Part shown: positions 10,280-21,329 of the stretch, piece after piece
Layout of the letters: every line of letters starts with the position of its first letter
Numbering within the stretch: position 1 is the stretch's first letter
Source: Phyllostachys edulis
Taxonomy: Eukaryota > Streptophyta > Magnoliopsida > Poales > Poaceae
Length of the DNA stretch: 64,000 bases
Assembly (NCBI GenBank): GCA_036346405.1
Contig: CM070566.1
Span: 14,379,533-14,443,532 of the forward strand
Direction: 5' to 3'
The notes under the pieces: model-generated
The model's input: the letters and a program-made list of their open reading frames with translations, nothing else
Database searches by the model: none
Told to the model about the DNA's origin: nothing
Made by a program: the position numbers and the translations under genes

Positions 10280-12830
10280 CTAGTCCTGCATCCTGATGAT
10301 GCAGCGGAGGCTCTCCCCCCTGAGCATGAGGTCGAACGCCGTGTTAATCTCCGAGAATGGTACGCTGTGCGTGATGAACTTCTCCACCTCTAGCTCCTGC
10401 ACACGCACATAACACAGAGTTCATCCAAATGTTACAATCATGAGCATAATTTGACATATCTCTAGTTAGTAGCTGCAATCGACTGCGTCGGTTGAGTTCT
10501 AGAAATGTTTTTTTACCTTGTTCATGTACATCTCGACGACGCCGGGCAGGTCGGTGCGCGGCTTGTAGTTGCCGAAGAAGGTTCCTTCAGGGTCCTCTCG
10601 TTGAGGAAGTTCATCGGGTGAGTCTTGAACACGGCGTCCTTGCCCGCCACGCCGACCAGCACGGCGACGCCCCAGCCCTGAAGCATCGATGTTCCAGTAT
10701 TCAGAAGAAAGCCGACCGAATTTGGCAAGAAATTTCTGGTATTTGTGGATTATGATGCGTACGTCGTGAACGCACTCGAAGGCGGAGATCATGGCGCTGG
10801 CGTTGCCGGTGCATTCCACGCTGCGGTCCACGCCGCCGTTGGTCATCTCCGCGATCACCTGGAATTGCAGCAATCACTGACATCAAAATTGGTTGTCAAC
10901 GGCATGAACTCGCCGGACTTCACTGTAAATTTGTACTACTCCAATTCACAACTTGTGTGAGCACGCAGGGTACCTCCTGCACGGGCTTGTCATAGTCCTT
11001 GGGGTTCACAAAGTCCGTGCACCCAAATTTCTTAGCTGGAAATGCACAAACAAGTCCCATAGATGTCACATCTAAAACTGTCCGAACTTTTTCAGCCAAA
11101 ATGGACATTATTTCCGAGAAATTGTGGGTGGAAATACCTTGCTCAAATTTGCTCGGGATCACGTCGACGCCGATGATCCTGGATGCACCTGAGACCCTCG
11201 CGCCTTCCATGGCCTATGATCAATTCGTCAAAGCAGATCTTTTCCTAAAGAAAGGAAACCAAATGAGCAAGTTCAGACACTTACAGCAAGTCCAACGGCA
11301 CCCAGGCCGAAGATGGCAACGGTGCAGCCCTTGGGCGGCTTCGCGACATTCACCGTCGCGCCAAACCCTACAGAAAATCGTTACGAACAGTCACCGACAA
11401 ACGCGCACAACTGAATTGCACAGAAATAGTTCATACATGATACACAGCATCGATGGATTTACCGGTGGAGATGCCGCAGCTGAGGACGCAGACTTTGTCG
11501 AGCGGCGCCTCCGGGTTGATCTTGGCGACGCAGCCGACGTGGACGACGGTGTACTCGCTGAACGTCGACGTGCCGAGGAAGTGGTACACGGGCTTGCCTC
11601 GGACGGTGAAGCGCGGCTGGCCGTCGCCGATCATGACGCCGCGGTCGGTGTTGATCCGGAGGAGGTCGCACAGGTTGCTCTCCTCCGACAGGCAGTGCGC
11701 GCAGTCCTTGCACTCGCCGGTGAACACCGGCAGCACGTGGTCGCCGGAGACAGCTCCGTCACGCCCTCCCCGACGCTCTCCACGATCCTACAAATTCATC
11801 ATTAGTTCTTGTTATTTCTGCAAGCCATATTTTTTACTGCATGAAACAACACTGGTGAGTTTTTTAGCATCATCGTTCACTAGAACGAAGAGTTTTTTTT
11901 TCTATCACTACAAGTTAATGATGTGTATGCACAGTTCTTAATTTCTTACCCTCCAGCTTCATGGCCGAAGATCCGAGGGAAAACCGGAGTTTGCCCCTGC
12001 AAAAATTTCAACACGTCAGCTTCAGTTCCACCTGGTCCAAGAACACTTGTTGAGGACATTTTAGCCCGACCAAGTAGTCAATAGTTGCCTAGGAAAATTT
12101 AAGCTACTTGGACACACCAGACAACTGAAAAGTGAGAAGTGAAAACAACACACTTGCACCTTTTGGCACTGTACTTCACATCTGATGATGTAAACTATTA
12201 ACACAACCAAGAATTCAGTGATGCAGTAAATTGAGGAATTGATGAGCAGGTAGAGGATACCTTGGCCTCCCAGAAGTAGACGTCGGTGTGGCAGAGCGCG
12301 GTGTAGAGGATCTTGAGGCGCACCTCCATGGCCTGCGGCGGCGCCACCTCCACCTCCTCGATCACCAGCGGCTTCCCGGCCTCCCATGCCACCGCGGCTG
12401 CACCCATCCAAGATACTTCACATCAAACCATGCACACTTCAAGAACCATGAATCGTGCTCAGGTTGCAGTAGGATTGTCCGTTTTTCCATAACAACTTAA
12501 GCTTGGATTAATTGGTTTACACTGTAAGATCGCCCGTATTTCACCCACAACTACAATTTTCTTGCGTGTGTTAGCCAGTACGGTGTTCCAGCTACTGGCA
12601 GCTATTGCCACTACTGTCTATTGAGGTTTTAGAACAAATCGGCCAATGTACGTATGCCATACGATTTCAGGACATGGTTGGTGCATGAAACCAACTGCGC
12701 GCACATGAGTTAACAAGTAGACGAGTACACGGCCATATACAACAGCGTGAGGCCGTGAGCGACACTGGCAAAATCTGTGGAAACCAGGACACAAACCTTT
12801 GCACTTGATCACACTCCCGGCAGTTGCCAT
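10280..12830 (-). CDS. Plant class P alcohol dehydrogenase, 10 exons, two 1-base frameshifts
   Basis: This would be an NAD-dependent, zinc-containing, cytosolic alcohol dehydrogenase that reduces acetaldehyde to ethanol in fermentation. Exons read from the sequence (minus strand, GT-AG introns): 12830-12797, 12397-12261, 11996-11950, 11787-11463, 11367-11285, 11213-11138, 11035-10974, 10858-10763, 10677-10517, 10396-10280. The start is MATAGSVIKCK and the stop is TAG at 10282-10280. The catalytic zinc ligands lie in LCHTDVYFWEAK, FGHEAGG and LSCGISTG. The four structural-zinc cysteines are in GECKDCAHCLSEESNLC, and the NAD-binding GLGAVG is in exon 5. The exons total 1138 nt. One base is missing near 11745 (exon 4) and one near 10585 (exon 9); with these counted the length is exactly 379 codons plus stop, the family norm. 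Both losses lie in short C/G runs, so sequencing error or a young pseudogene are both possible. It resembles the rice Adh family, but I cannot assign the paralogue. Confidence 0.93.
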
Positions 12831-12951
12831 ATTCTCCTTCCAACCGAAAGGACGCCTGAACTAAGCTTGCAACGGAACAACTCTGCTCCAAAGAAGAGCT
12901 GGCTCACTACACTACACCGCGAATTGCGAGAGGCTGGGTGTGCAGAGGCAC

Positions 12952-12959
12952 CATATATG
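12952..12959 (-). promoter_or_regulatory. Possible TATA box of the ADH gene
   Basis: The minus strand reads ACATATATGG about 122 bp upstream of the ATG. That spacing would give a 5' UTR of roughly 90 bases. I see no unambiguous anaerobic response element close by. Confidence 0.35.
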
Positions 12960-14423
12960 TAGCCAAAGGACAACTTTAATAGTGTATTTATTGTCGTCTC
13001 TTAACTATGCCACATCAACAAAATTCTACGTGAACGAGAGAGGAAGGAGAGATAATAAGGGTCGTCTCTTCCTGAAAAGACTGTCGTGCACGCGAAACAA
13101 GATATGATACACTTTAGTTAATATGTATGTCCATTTTAAAGAAAAATTATAAAATATAAATGTTAGAGAGTGTGCTAGAGACTATCTATTAAAGATATTG
13201 TCTCAAAAATAATATAGTATAATTAAAAATAAAATTATCTTCAACTATTGGAGATGCCCGATATATCCGTTCGTCCACTGGGGGAGGCCGTTGCTGTCTG
13301 TGCTGATCCTGTCTTTTGGACATGCGCACGCCTGAGATTAATGCCCGTCGTTAGCTGCGATAAATAGTCAAGAGATACGGCTTGAGGTGACAAGACATGG
13401 GCCATCACTTCCTTTCACAAGTCACGGCGTGGACGAGTTCACGCCATGAACAGTTGATTTCTTTCACAAGCCATGTAATTTCTGCGTCAGGACAGGAATC
13501 ACAACCATCTAAAACAAACGTAAGAACCTTTTGAAGCCACTCTGGAGTATGGATTTCTGATTCTGAAAAGAAACATCCAGATCTTACCGTCAGGTTTAGG
13601 TATGTCTGGAACGCACGAGTTCCAGACAAATTTTATGGGGAAAAAGGCGTATTTTCCGCCGCACTGTCGTAAAATTCCTATGGCAATATTCAAACAACAA
13701 ATGAATTCAGAATTCTGGAGCTTCAATTGTCACGTCGAAACTTCATCACGGCCACCTTTCATGTCCTTTTCGTGTCACTGTTAATGTGGAATCACGAGGT
13801 TAGATTTTTCAACTGGGGCCTACCTAGGATAGTGAAAATTCACATGAAATGCTTCAATTATTCGATCCTAATCCCATCGTAACATACAGCGCTAGCCAAT
13901 AAGACTGGCAACATGAGAGGCAAGTTGAGTTCCACATCTTTGCAGAATTCCTGGTTTAGGACATGCAATCTTGCTTGCTTACCTCACTGGAAGAAATTAT
14001 GCATCAATTGTTGTTATCCACTTTACATACTAGTCATCAACCCATGCATCCGTACGGACATGACACTTTTTAATGTTATTTCCGAGCTAACAATTTTGTA
14101 ACTTTTAGCTCCTCACTAATATAAACTTGACATATATTTTTTAGTTCGAAATGATCGCTCAAAATTCTAAAAGTTTTAAATTTATACAATTTAAAATTTT
14201 GTTTTTATGTTTAAGTGACAAATCTATATATTTTCGCCTTCGATTTTTGGTGAGTCCAGATTATAACACTATAGATTTAAGTTAACCTTAAGATCTCATG
14301 TAGAAATCCACCATATTAATTTCTCATTTGTTCGGATGTCATTATTTAGTAAGCAACCATATCCTACACGGTTATTTGGTGAAGCTATATGCTCGTAACA
14401 AAAACGCCATGTACGTTTGTATA
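12960..14423. other. Intergenic region upstream of the ADH gene
   Basis: This is AT-rich DNA without a supported gene. Short frames on both strands near 13405-13784 overlap each other and show no family signature. A perfect 9-bp palindrome is listed separately. Confidence 0.5.
13604..13627. repeat. Perfect 9-bp inverted repeat
   Basis: GTCTGGAAC and GTTCCAGAC are separated by 6 bases (GCACGA). This could form a small hairpin; no function is evident. Confidence 0.6.
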
Positions 14424-14960
14424 TTGGAATGTCAGAGTCCAACTCTAATTAGTAAATGCAACGTAGGTCAATTAGCATGCTTACACGTGGGCTAAAAAAA
14501 TAAATTCAAGCCGTAGATTGTACCGCATGTTAAATTTGATGGTTAGGATTTTCCTTTTTCTCCGATTAATGTGGAAATTTCTAATTTTTTTCTTTTTCTC
14601 CGATTAATATGGGAATTTCTACCTTTTATCTCTTAGGATTAATATGGGAGCTTCTATGAGAGTCTCCAATTAGTATAGATATAGATAGATAGATTGGAAT
14701 GTCAGAGTCCAACTCTAATTAGTAAATGCAATATAGGTCAATCAGCATGTCTGCACGTGGGCTAAAAAAAAAAAATCCAAGCCGCAGATTGTACCACATG
14801 TTAAATTGGATGGTTAAGATATTTCCTTTTTCTCTGATTAATGTGAGAATTTCTAGCTTTTTTTTTTCTTCGATTAATGTGAGAATTTCTACTTTTTTAC
14901 CTCTTAGGATTAATATGGAGGCTTCTAGAAGAGTCTTCAATTAGTATAGATATATATAGA
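14424..14960. repeat. Tandem duplication, two copies of about 270 bp
   Basis: Both copies (14424-14693 and 14694-14960) begin TTGGAATGTCAGAGTCCAAC and end near ATTAGTATAGATATA. Each also contains shorter internal repeats (GATTAATGTG...ATTTCTA). The unit is non-coding and AT-rich. Confidence 0.85.
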
Positions 14961-15467
14961 TATGAAATAAGAACGATTGCTTCTAGTTAAACGGGGCAAA
15001 TTTTCCCATGATTTGATTTGGTTTTCCAATCCGGTGATGTAGTGTTTTCATCGATTTTTGTCGCGGTTCGCGAGTGAATTTATAGTTATCCTTAGCATGC
15101 GTCAATTTTATTTGTGTCAATTTAGTCATGATTGTTGACTAATGGAGTCACCACGTCTAGCTTACGGTGTAATATTGAATTATTCGAGCATGTGGTTGTC
15201 TTGTCTGGATTTTAATTTTGACGGCGCTATGTCTAGCTTCGGTCTACTCGTGATCTGCAACATGATCTGCATCTACAGGCAACTTGCACCAGAATTGAAG
15301 AAAACCAGCAGTGAATTACACAAAGTTAATTTTTTTACTACCATAGGCGGAATTACCTATTCTTTAAACAAGTAAGTCCGTGTGTGTATAAATACCAGTC
15401 ATTTTGTTCTGCAATCCAAAAGACAGTTGAGTGTTTTCAATGTCTACTTAGGCATCCATAATGTATA
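14961..15467. other. Intergenic, nothing recognised
   Basis: No coding, RNA or repeat structure could be supported here. Confidence 0.4.
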
Positions 15468-15722
15468 CTCCTCCATTTTTAAACGCATGACGTTTGACCA
15501 AACGTGCAATCAAATTTATATAACTTTGACCATTACTTTTCATATGATTTTGTTAGTAAAAAATTACAAAATTATTATATTATGAAAATATTTATCATGA
15601 CAAATTTAATGATATTATTCACTCATGATCAATCTAAATAGTTTTTCATATATTATAAATCAAAATTAGATAAATTTAACTGCACGTTTGATCAACCATC
15701 ATATAATTAAAAACAGTGGAAG
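15468..15722. mobile_element. Stowaway-type MITE, degenerate (about 255 bp)
   Basis: It is flanked by TA on both sides. The left end CTCCTCCATTTTTAA and the right end (reverse complement CTTCCACTGTTTTTAA) are imperfect terminal inverted repeats resembling the Stowaway CTCCCTCCGT consensus. The interior is AT-rich and non-coding, typical of this Tc1/mariner-derived class. Confidence 0.75.
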
Positions 15723-15751
15723 TAGCACACACCCATGCGCTAAGATCTGAC

Positions 15752-15920
15752 ACATCAGCTACATGCTAAGTGTGCTTTTTCCCTCTATAGTTTTTAGCAC
15801 ACACTTCTCTCGAGGATGGATCCCAACTAAGTAAAACATCAGCTACATGCTGAGTTCGCTTTTTTCCTCTATAGTTTCTAGCACACACTTCTTTTAAAGA
15901 TGGATCCACAACTAAGTAAA
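15752..15920. repeat. Short tandem duplication, period 84 bp
   Basis: Two copies of ACATCAGCTACATGCT...TCTATAGTTT.TAGCACACACTTCT...GATGGATCC begin at 15752 and 15836. Confidence 0.75.
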
Positions 15921-16735
15921 ATATCCCCTCCTTCTCCCGCCGCACTCTCGCATATTCCTCCCTTAATTCTTTGACAGGAACCACTTCTTCGACAAGTGCC
16001 TATTCTAGAAATATCTTTTTTTTGGTTCCTGCTCCCCAATGTTTAGAACTAGCACCAAGCCAGCCACAGCATCTCTTTGTGCCGGCTTCCACAGCGTTGG
16101 GGACGCCCATACGGTTCTAAGACCTATTAATAAGGGTAAACAAAAGGATGACCTTGTATTTCGTTTATAGTCGAATATGTAATTGAGATATAAATATATA
16201 CCTTCGAGCTCTTATAACCCTAATCAGAAAGAAAAAAAATTCTCATACAGACAGAGCCATCGCGATTCAGCTCCTAGAAACGTAGGTTTTACCGAACCTC
16301 ATAAATAAACACTCGTATTTTTTATGTGCTTGCTGTGATTGTTCTATCACACAACGAGCTATTCTAATACGTTCTCTTTTCAATTCTAAGCAGTATCACT
16401 CTTTTAAGAAAACGTTTTGTTGTAACAGACACCAGACACACTTTGTTTTTGAGGTTTAGCTATTCTGTGCGTAAAGCAGTGAAAGAAAACCGGCTAGTAC
16501 CACCCATATTTCCCGACTTTGGTCATCCTTTGATAGGCCCAATGCTTGCCACACAGTATAAACAGGTACTTTATTTCAACATACAATTTATAATATCTCT
16601 CTCTCTCTCAAAAAAAAAAAAAAACATAAAGAAGCAAGAACAGGGGAAACTGGGAGTGTAGGACACACTAGTGTTCTGAATAATATCATATCAGTTCTTT
16701 CAATCTTCAGCCGCTGCAATTTTAACAGATGTGGT
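15921..16735. other. Intergenic, with one exon-like stretch
   Basis: This is mostly AT-rich DNA with a CT-rich run and A-tract near 16595-16623. The only coding-like segment is listed separately at 16452-16566. Confidence 0.4.
16452..16566 (+). other. Possible isolated exon or captured gene fragment
   Basis: An open stretch reads RFSYSVRKAVKENRLVPPIF and continues to FGHPLIGPMLATQYKQ. It is preceded by TTTGTTTTTGAG and followed by CAG/GTACTT, matching splice-site patterns. I do not recognise the family and see no matching exons nearby, so this may be chance or a gene fragment carried in by a transposon. Confidence 0.25.
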
Positions 16736-16864
16736 TGCTATGAATAGCATTTGTATTCATCATGAGACCAATGGGCCAATATGTATACAAGTACATTTAT
16801 GCTATATATGCAGGTAACCCTTATACAACAACAAAAATATACATGTAATAATATACATCTAACA
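16736..16864 (-). repeat. Old copia 3' LTR, relative of copia-B
   Basis: The plus strand starts TGCTATGAATAGC and ends CATCTAACA. It aligns with the short LTRs at 21113-21250 and 30584-30704. A polypurine tract (AGTTTGAGAGGG on minus) abuts it at 16865-16876. Confidence 0.75.
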
Positions 16865-17095
16865 CCCTCTCAAACTTATGATGGATGAACAACATGAAGT
16901 TTGGAGAGATAAAAACTGTGCCGAGCTCTGGTCTATGCCTTTGTGAAGAAGTCTGCTAACTAAAACTCTGAAGGCATATACTAAAGAGCAACAATCTGGT
17001 CCTGCACCTATGTCCGTATGTAGGAAGCATCAACACCAATATGTTTTGTAAGCTCATTCTTCACCGGATCTTTAGCAATACTAATAGCACGTGTA
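16865..17095 (-). pseudogene. Copia RNase H C-terminal remnant
   Basis: The minus strand encodes the end of a copia pol protein (IVALQYMPSEFQLADFFTKA and HSFYLSKLHVVHP) directly upstream of the polypurine tract. Homology stops near 17095, where unrelated CT-rich DNA begins. Confidence 0.75.
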
Positions 17096-19900
17096 CTCCC
17101 CCATTCTCTCTCTCCTTACACACTCTCTCTCTCCTTATCCATTCGGCTTGTTTCACCCAGCTTCTTCCACAAATCCATCTCCCCCCAAATCAACTCCACT
17201 CCACTACTCCCCCATTCTTCTTCTCCAGCTCCCCATGGCGCATCCTCCCGGCGCCGCCGCCGTCGCCGCCTATGGCGCCTCCTCGACACCTCCAACTCGG
17301 CACCGCCCACCTTCGTAAGACGGCACGCACCGCCCGATTGGCTCCTCGCGACTCCTTTGGCTCCTCCACGCCCGACGCCGCGCCGGCCTCTGGCCACCCT
17401 CCGTGCCATGCCGCCTCCACTCGCCCCCATGTCGCTCTTCCCCGGCGGCGCCGCTCCTCTTACTCCTAGCTCGCCCCATGGCGCCGATTGCGCCATCACC
17501 GTGGCAGCGGCTTGGCTCACGTCACGCCTACTGCCCTCTACCCCCTTTACTTCCTAATCACAACTTATTACACTCCACTCTACTGATGTTGATTTGTGAT
17601 GTTTTGCCTATTGAGATTTATTCAATTTATTGCTTAAGGTTAGATTGCTTACTGATGCGTGCTATTTCATCAATATGCATAGCATGGTGATGGGATGGCT
17701 ACTGGAGGCTTGGTTCTTGGTGATGCTCGAGGGTTGCAGATGGAGGTGGGGAATGGGTCATCCTAGGTTCCCTGAGGTGCCCCCCTTCCTTCCTAACCCC
17801 TTGTTCTGTGATGCATATATGATGACTGAGAGCTACCAGATGCTGTCATTGAGATCTGGTGGTCTGTGAATGATGTGTATGTGGGTGGATTCCTATTGAG
17901 GTGCAACTAGGGTTACCTCTTGTGGGTTCTGTGGCTGGGGAAGAAGGATGGCAGCGCCGGCTTCAAGCTGGTGCTCTTCTCTTCTCCCTGCTGTGGGTGG
18001 TTGGCAAGCGATGATGACGGGAAGACTGAGTTTGCCCTGGTTCCTTGCTGCCTTGATGCCTTGCTTCTCCTCCTTGTGCTCCGGTGATGGCAGTGATATG
18101 GGGGTGTTGGGAAGCCCTTGGCTCTGTTCCTCCTCCTTGGCTGTGAAGTGTGGTGGTTTGTTTTGTGTGGGGATGTATGTCGGGTGCCTTCTACCGGTTA
18201 TCTTGTGCTTGTGTATTTGGCTTATCTCCTTCCTGTGTGGGGCTGGCTTATCTATTGGGAAGGGCTAGCTTATCTAATACCTGGGGGGTTGAGTGGCTTA
18301 TCTCTTGCCCTGTTGAACCGATTTTAACTCTTGCCGGGTTTGTCTTATCTCTTCCCTCACAGTCGATTTATCTCTTGCTCTAGGGGACCGATTTATCTCT
18401 TGAGGGGGGGGCTTGGTGGTTTATCCTTTCCTCGTGGTCGTTGGCTTATGGCGGTTTGCACTCTTGAGTTATCCTATAATAACTGTGCAATGCCCTAATT
18501 GCCCCTCTACGTTCATTTTTATCTCACCCTAATCTTTTACGCTACTGCTGCTCTCACTGTGGGCTGTTGGTTATCCCGTGCTCCTCTTTCTCCTGGCTCT
18601 TCCTGATGCATACAACTGGGCAGGGTTTAGTGAGGAATGGTGATGATGGGTTGGTTTGCTGTCATGAATGTGCAGGCTATGCTTTACTACTAGGCTGTGC
18701 ATCTGTTCTCTCTTGTGATGCATACTTGGGAGGGGTAGTGGGGATGAGAAAAGGGTGGTGACATCTACCTCTGTGAACTCTTATAAGGCTGCTTGTGCAT
18801 TTGCTTTGGGTAATGCTATGCTGAAACCTCTGTCTGACAGTGGCTTGGTAAATGTGACTTGTATGCTACAGGTGAGGATAAATGCTGTTTCGGGGAAAGT
18901 ATTTCGGCTGGCTTTATTGTGGCATACTAGTGACCGCTATGCCCCTTGCCTTAACTCTATTTCCCTCATATAAAACTATTGATACAAGGACCTGTTGGTC
19001 CATTGGTTGCTAGATGTGGATGCATTGCCGAATGGGTTTGTGTTGCCTTCGGCTGAGAATGAATGAGGATAATGATGGATGTGGGTTTATGTTGGCCGTA
19101 CTACATGAGTATTAATGGTGTTGGTTTCGGTATACCCGATGATGCTTGGCTGAGGGTGGGGTTTAATGGAATGTGAAATGTGGGCTTGTGCGACCCTATG
19201 ATGCTCCGGCTAAGGGTAATATTTAATGAGATGTGTCTTGTGGGACTATACTGCGATTGCGGTGATGAAAAAGGTGGATGTTGGATTCTACTGATGTCGG
19301 ATGAGGATACTCCTAGAAGTAAATGGTGCCTATTGACTCTGATTGATCTGGATATCTTGATTACTAAAGGAGCCGACTAACTAAGGTTGGTCAGGTAACC
19401 TTGGTGATTCGAGGAACCGGTTGACCTAGGTTGATATGGGAATCCTATTGTACTTCGGGAAATTCTGTCTGCAACCTCTCTCCCTTCTAACTAGCTATTA
19501 CTGTCTTCTTTTTGTTTGGCTGACTGTTTTCTAAGCTTTTTGGTTGCATGGGACGGAGAGGCGAAGGATGACGAAATGAGATGGCAAGAAAGGATTCGAT
19601 GAGATGGATGCAATTACATGGATTGTAATTAAAATTTCTTTTGTAGTTAACATTGTAATTGTTTTGTAAAATTAATCCGGTATCCATTATTGAGTTGTAA
19701 AATAAATTTTGTAACGAGAATTTGGTTTGTAATATTTTAATCCTGCTTTGTAAACGAACAGTTATAAAACTTGTGATGTGAATAAATGATGTTTGCTTAA
19801 TTTGCCAAGTTCATTGCGTTAATTATGCAATTGAATATTAACTGAGATTATGCTTGAGATTGGTTTAATGAAATTTTACTTACACTAATTACCGATTATT
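17096..19900 (+). other. Uncharacterised 2.8-kb segment, leader-like and then non-coding
   Basis: It starts with a CT-rich stretch (17096-17235) and a GC-rich part whose first ATG (17235) opens only a 27-codon frame. From about 17560 to 19400 the sequence is G/T-rich and resembles intron or UTR DNA. It contains many stops and no motif I recognise. From 19600 to 19900 it is AT-rich, with TGTAAT/TTGTAA repeats as in a 3' end. It may be a captured gene 5' end, a long non-coding transcript or part of a non-autonomous LTR element; I cannot choose. Confidence 0.35.
18235..18430 (+). repeat. Imperfect short repeats of TTATCTCTTG
   Basis: GGCTTATCT, TTATCTCTTGCC, TTATCTCTTCCC, TTATCTCTTGCT and TTATCTCTTGAGG recur at irregular spacing with intervening CCGATT or GTCGATT. 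This looks like a decayed minisatellite. Confidence 0.6.
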
Positions 19901-21112
19901 GTTGATTAGCTTAGTTTTAATTATGCGGATTCTCACAGTCCCCGTTTCTTTTTGAACGCTTGGATGATGAACTTGGCTGTCTGTTCCAAAAAAGAAGCCG
20001 GAGATGTAAAAAAGTCATCTCCTTAATCGAATAAAAAATAGAACAGAGTTTGGCTGTTGATAATGCATCGAAGAATTTGCTCTTTGAAACTCTCAAATAA
20101 CATTGACCAAGACAAACCTTAAAGCTAGATGATGCCAACTCAAATGTATTATCCACAAGGACGTCGATCGAGATACTTCAAGTGAATAATGACATCACCA
20201 ATGAGTCAGAGAAGGAAATAGGTACATAATTTTGGCAAAAAATGGAATGGAAAACTGCAGAGAAGTATTACCAGCACGCAGTGTAGTCTAGGGATATCAA
20301 TTGTGCCTGATTACTTGTGTGTCCACGGGTAAATGCCCTAATGGAGCTGGCTTGAGGTGCTTTATTTGCCCACACGTATGGAAATAGAGGCAATCTTCTA
20401 CCCATTGAATAAATGGGCATGGGCATAGGTGAGCTCCACCTATACCCCGTCTCACCGGTTTACCATCAACCCCACACTACATGTGGGCTGACCCCAAATC
20501 CCCATTCCAATCCTCAGTTCCTCACTCACGCACTCTGTCACTCCAGCCTTGTCACCCTCTCCTCATGCTCGACTGTCGCCTCCTCCCACTTGGCCGCCTC
20601 CTCATGCCCCCCACCACCCTCCTCCCGCACCGTCTGCCGTCTTGGTCGGCTGCTTGCTGGCTGCCGCCACCATCCCCAACCCCAATGAGGTTTGGGCGTG
20701 TGGCGGTACATGGGTATGGACGAGGTTCTCGCCACGCCTTCACGAGCATGCTGTGGGGAAGTTTTTAGCTGGTGGGTATAGGTATGGACAAGCACTACTC
20801 GGCCGCCACGCCTCGATTGCTATCCCTAGTGTAGACTTGGCGCTTTACATAGCCTATCATGTTCACCTAGAGGCAAGCATCTAATGCATTAGCATAATCT
20901 AATGATCCGAGACTTACCTTTTGCTGAGCAATGAGAAATTAACAGCTTAGTTTTTCTTTCCTTCTTTTGAGTAAAGGTTACGTAGTTCATTCTAGATCCT
21001 TCGAACATAGATGGCCTTGTCGTACATGCGTAAAGGTAGATACCATGATTTAAACCCTAATGGTGGAGATGTACTTCCACAACTCCACTGTCCACCAAGA
21101 GATGGTTCTCAA
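19901..21112. other. Intergenic, nothing firmly recognised
   Basis: A C-rich stretch at 20500-20660 gives overlapping frames on several strands, none with a family signature. No RNA gene or repeat boundary could be set. Confidence 0.4.
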
Positions 21113-21250
21113 TGTTATGAATATCGCTTGTATTCAATATGAGGCTAATGAGCCAATATATACATACATATATATATATAGGTATAACATATATGCATAT
21201 AACCACTTATACAACAGGGAAAATACACATGTAAGAATACACATCTAACA
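21113..21250 (-). repeat. Copia-B 3' LTR (138 bp)
   Basis: The plus strand starts TGTTATGAATATCGC and ends CATCTAACA. It contains a short (TA)n run near 21163-21181. Confidence 0.85.
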
Positions 21251-21262
21251 CCCCCCTCAAAC
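21251..21262 (-). other. Copia-B polypurine tract
   Basis: The minus strand reads AGTTTGAGGGGGG directly upstream of the 3' LTR. Confidence 0.75.
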
Positions 21263-21329
21263 TTATGGTGGATCAACAATATAAAGTTTGGAGAGATAGA
21301 AGTTGTGTTGGCCCTTATGGTGGATCTAA

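Noticed and set aside
10999..11941. Plus-strand frames of 268 and 162 codons
   Set aside because: Antisense shadows of ADH exons 4-7.
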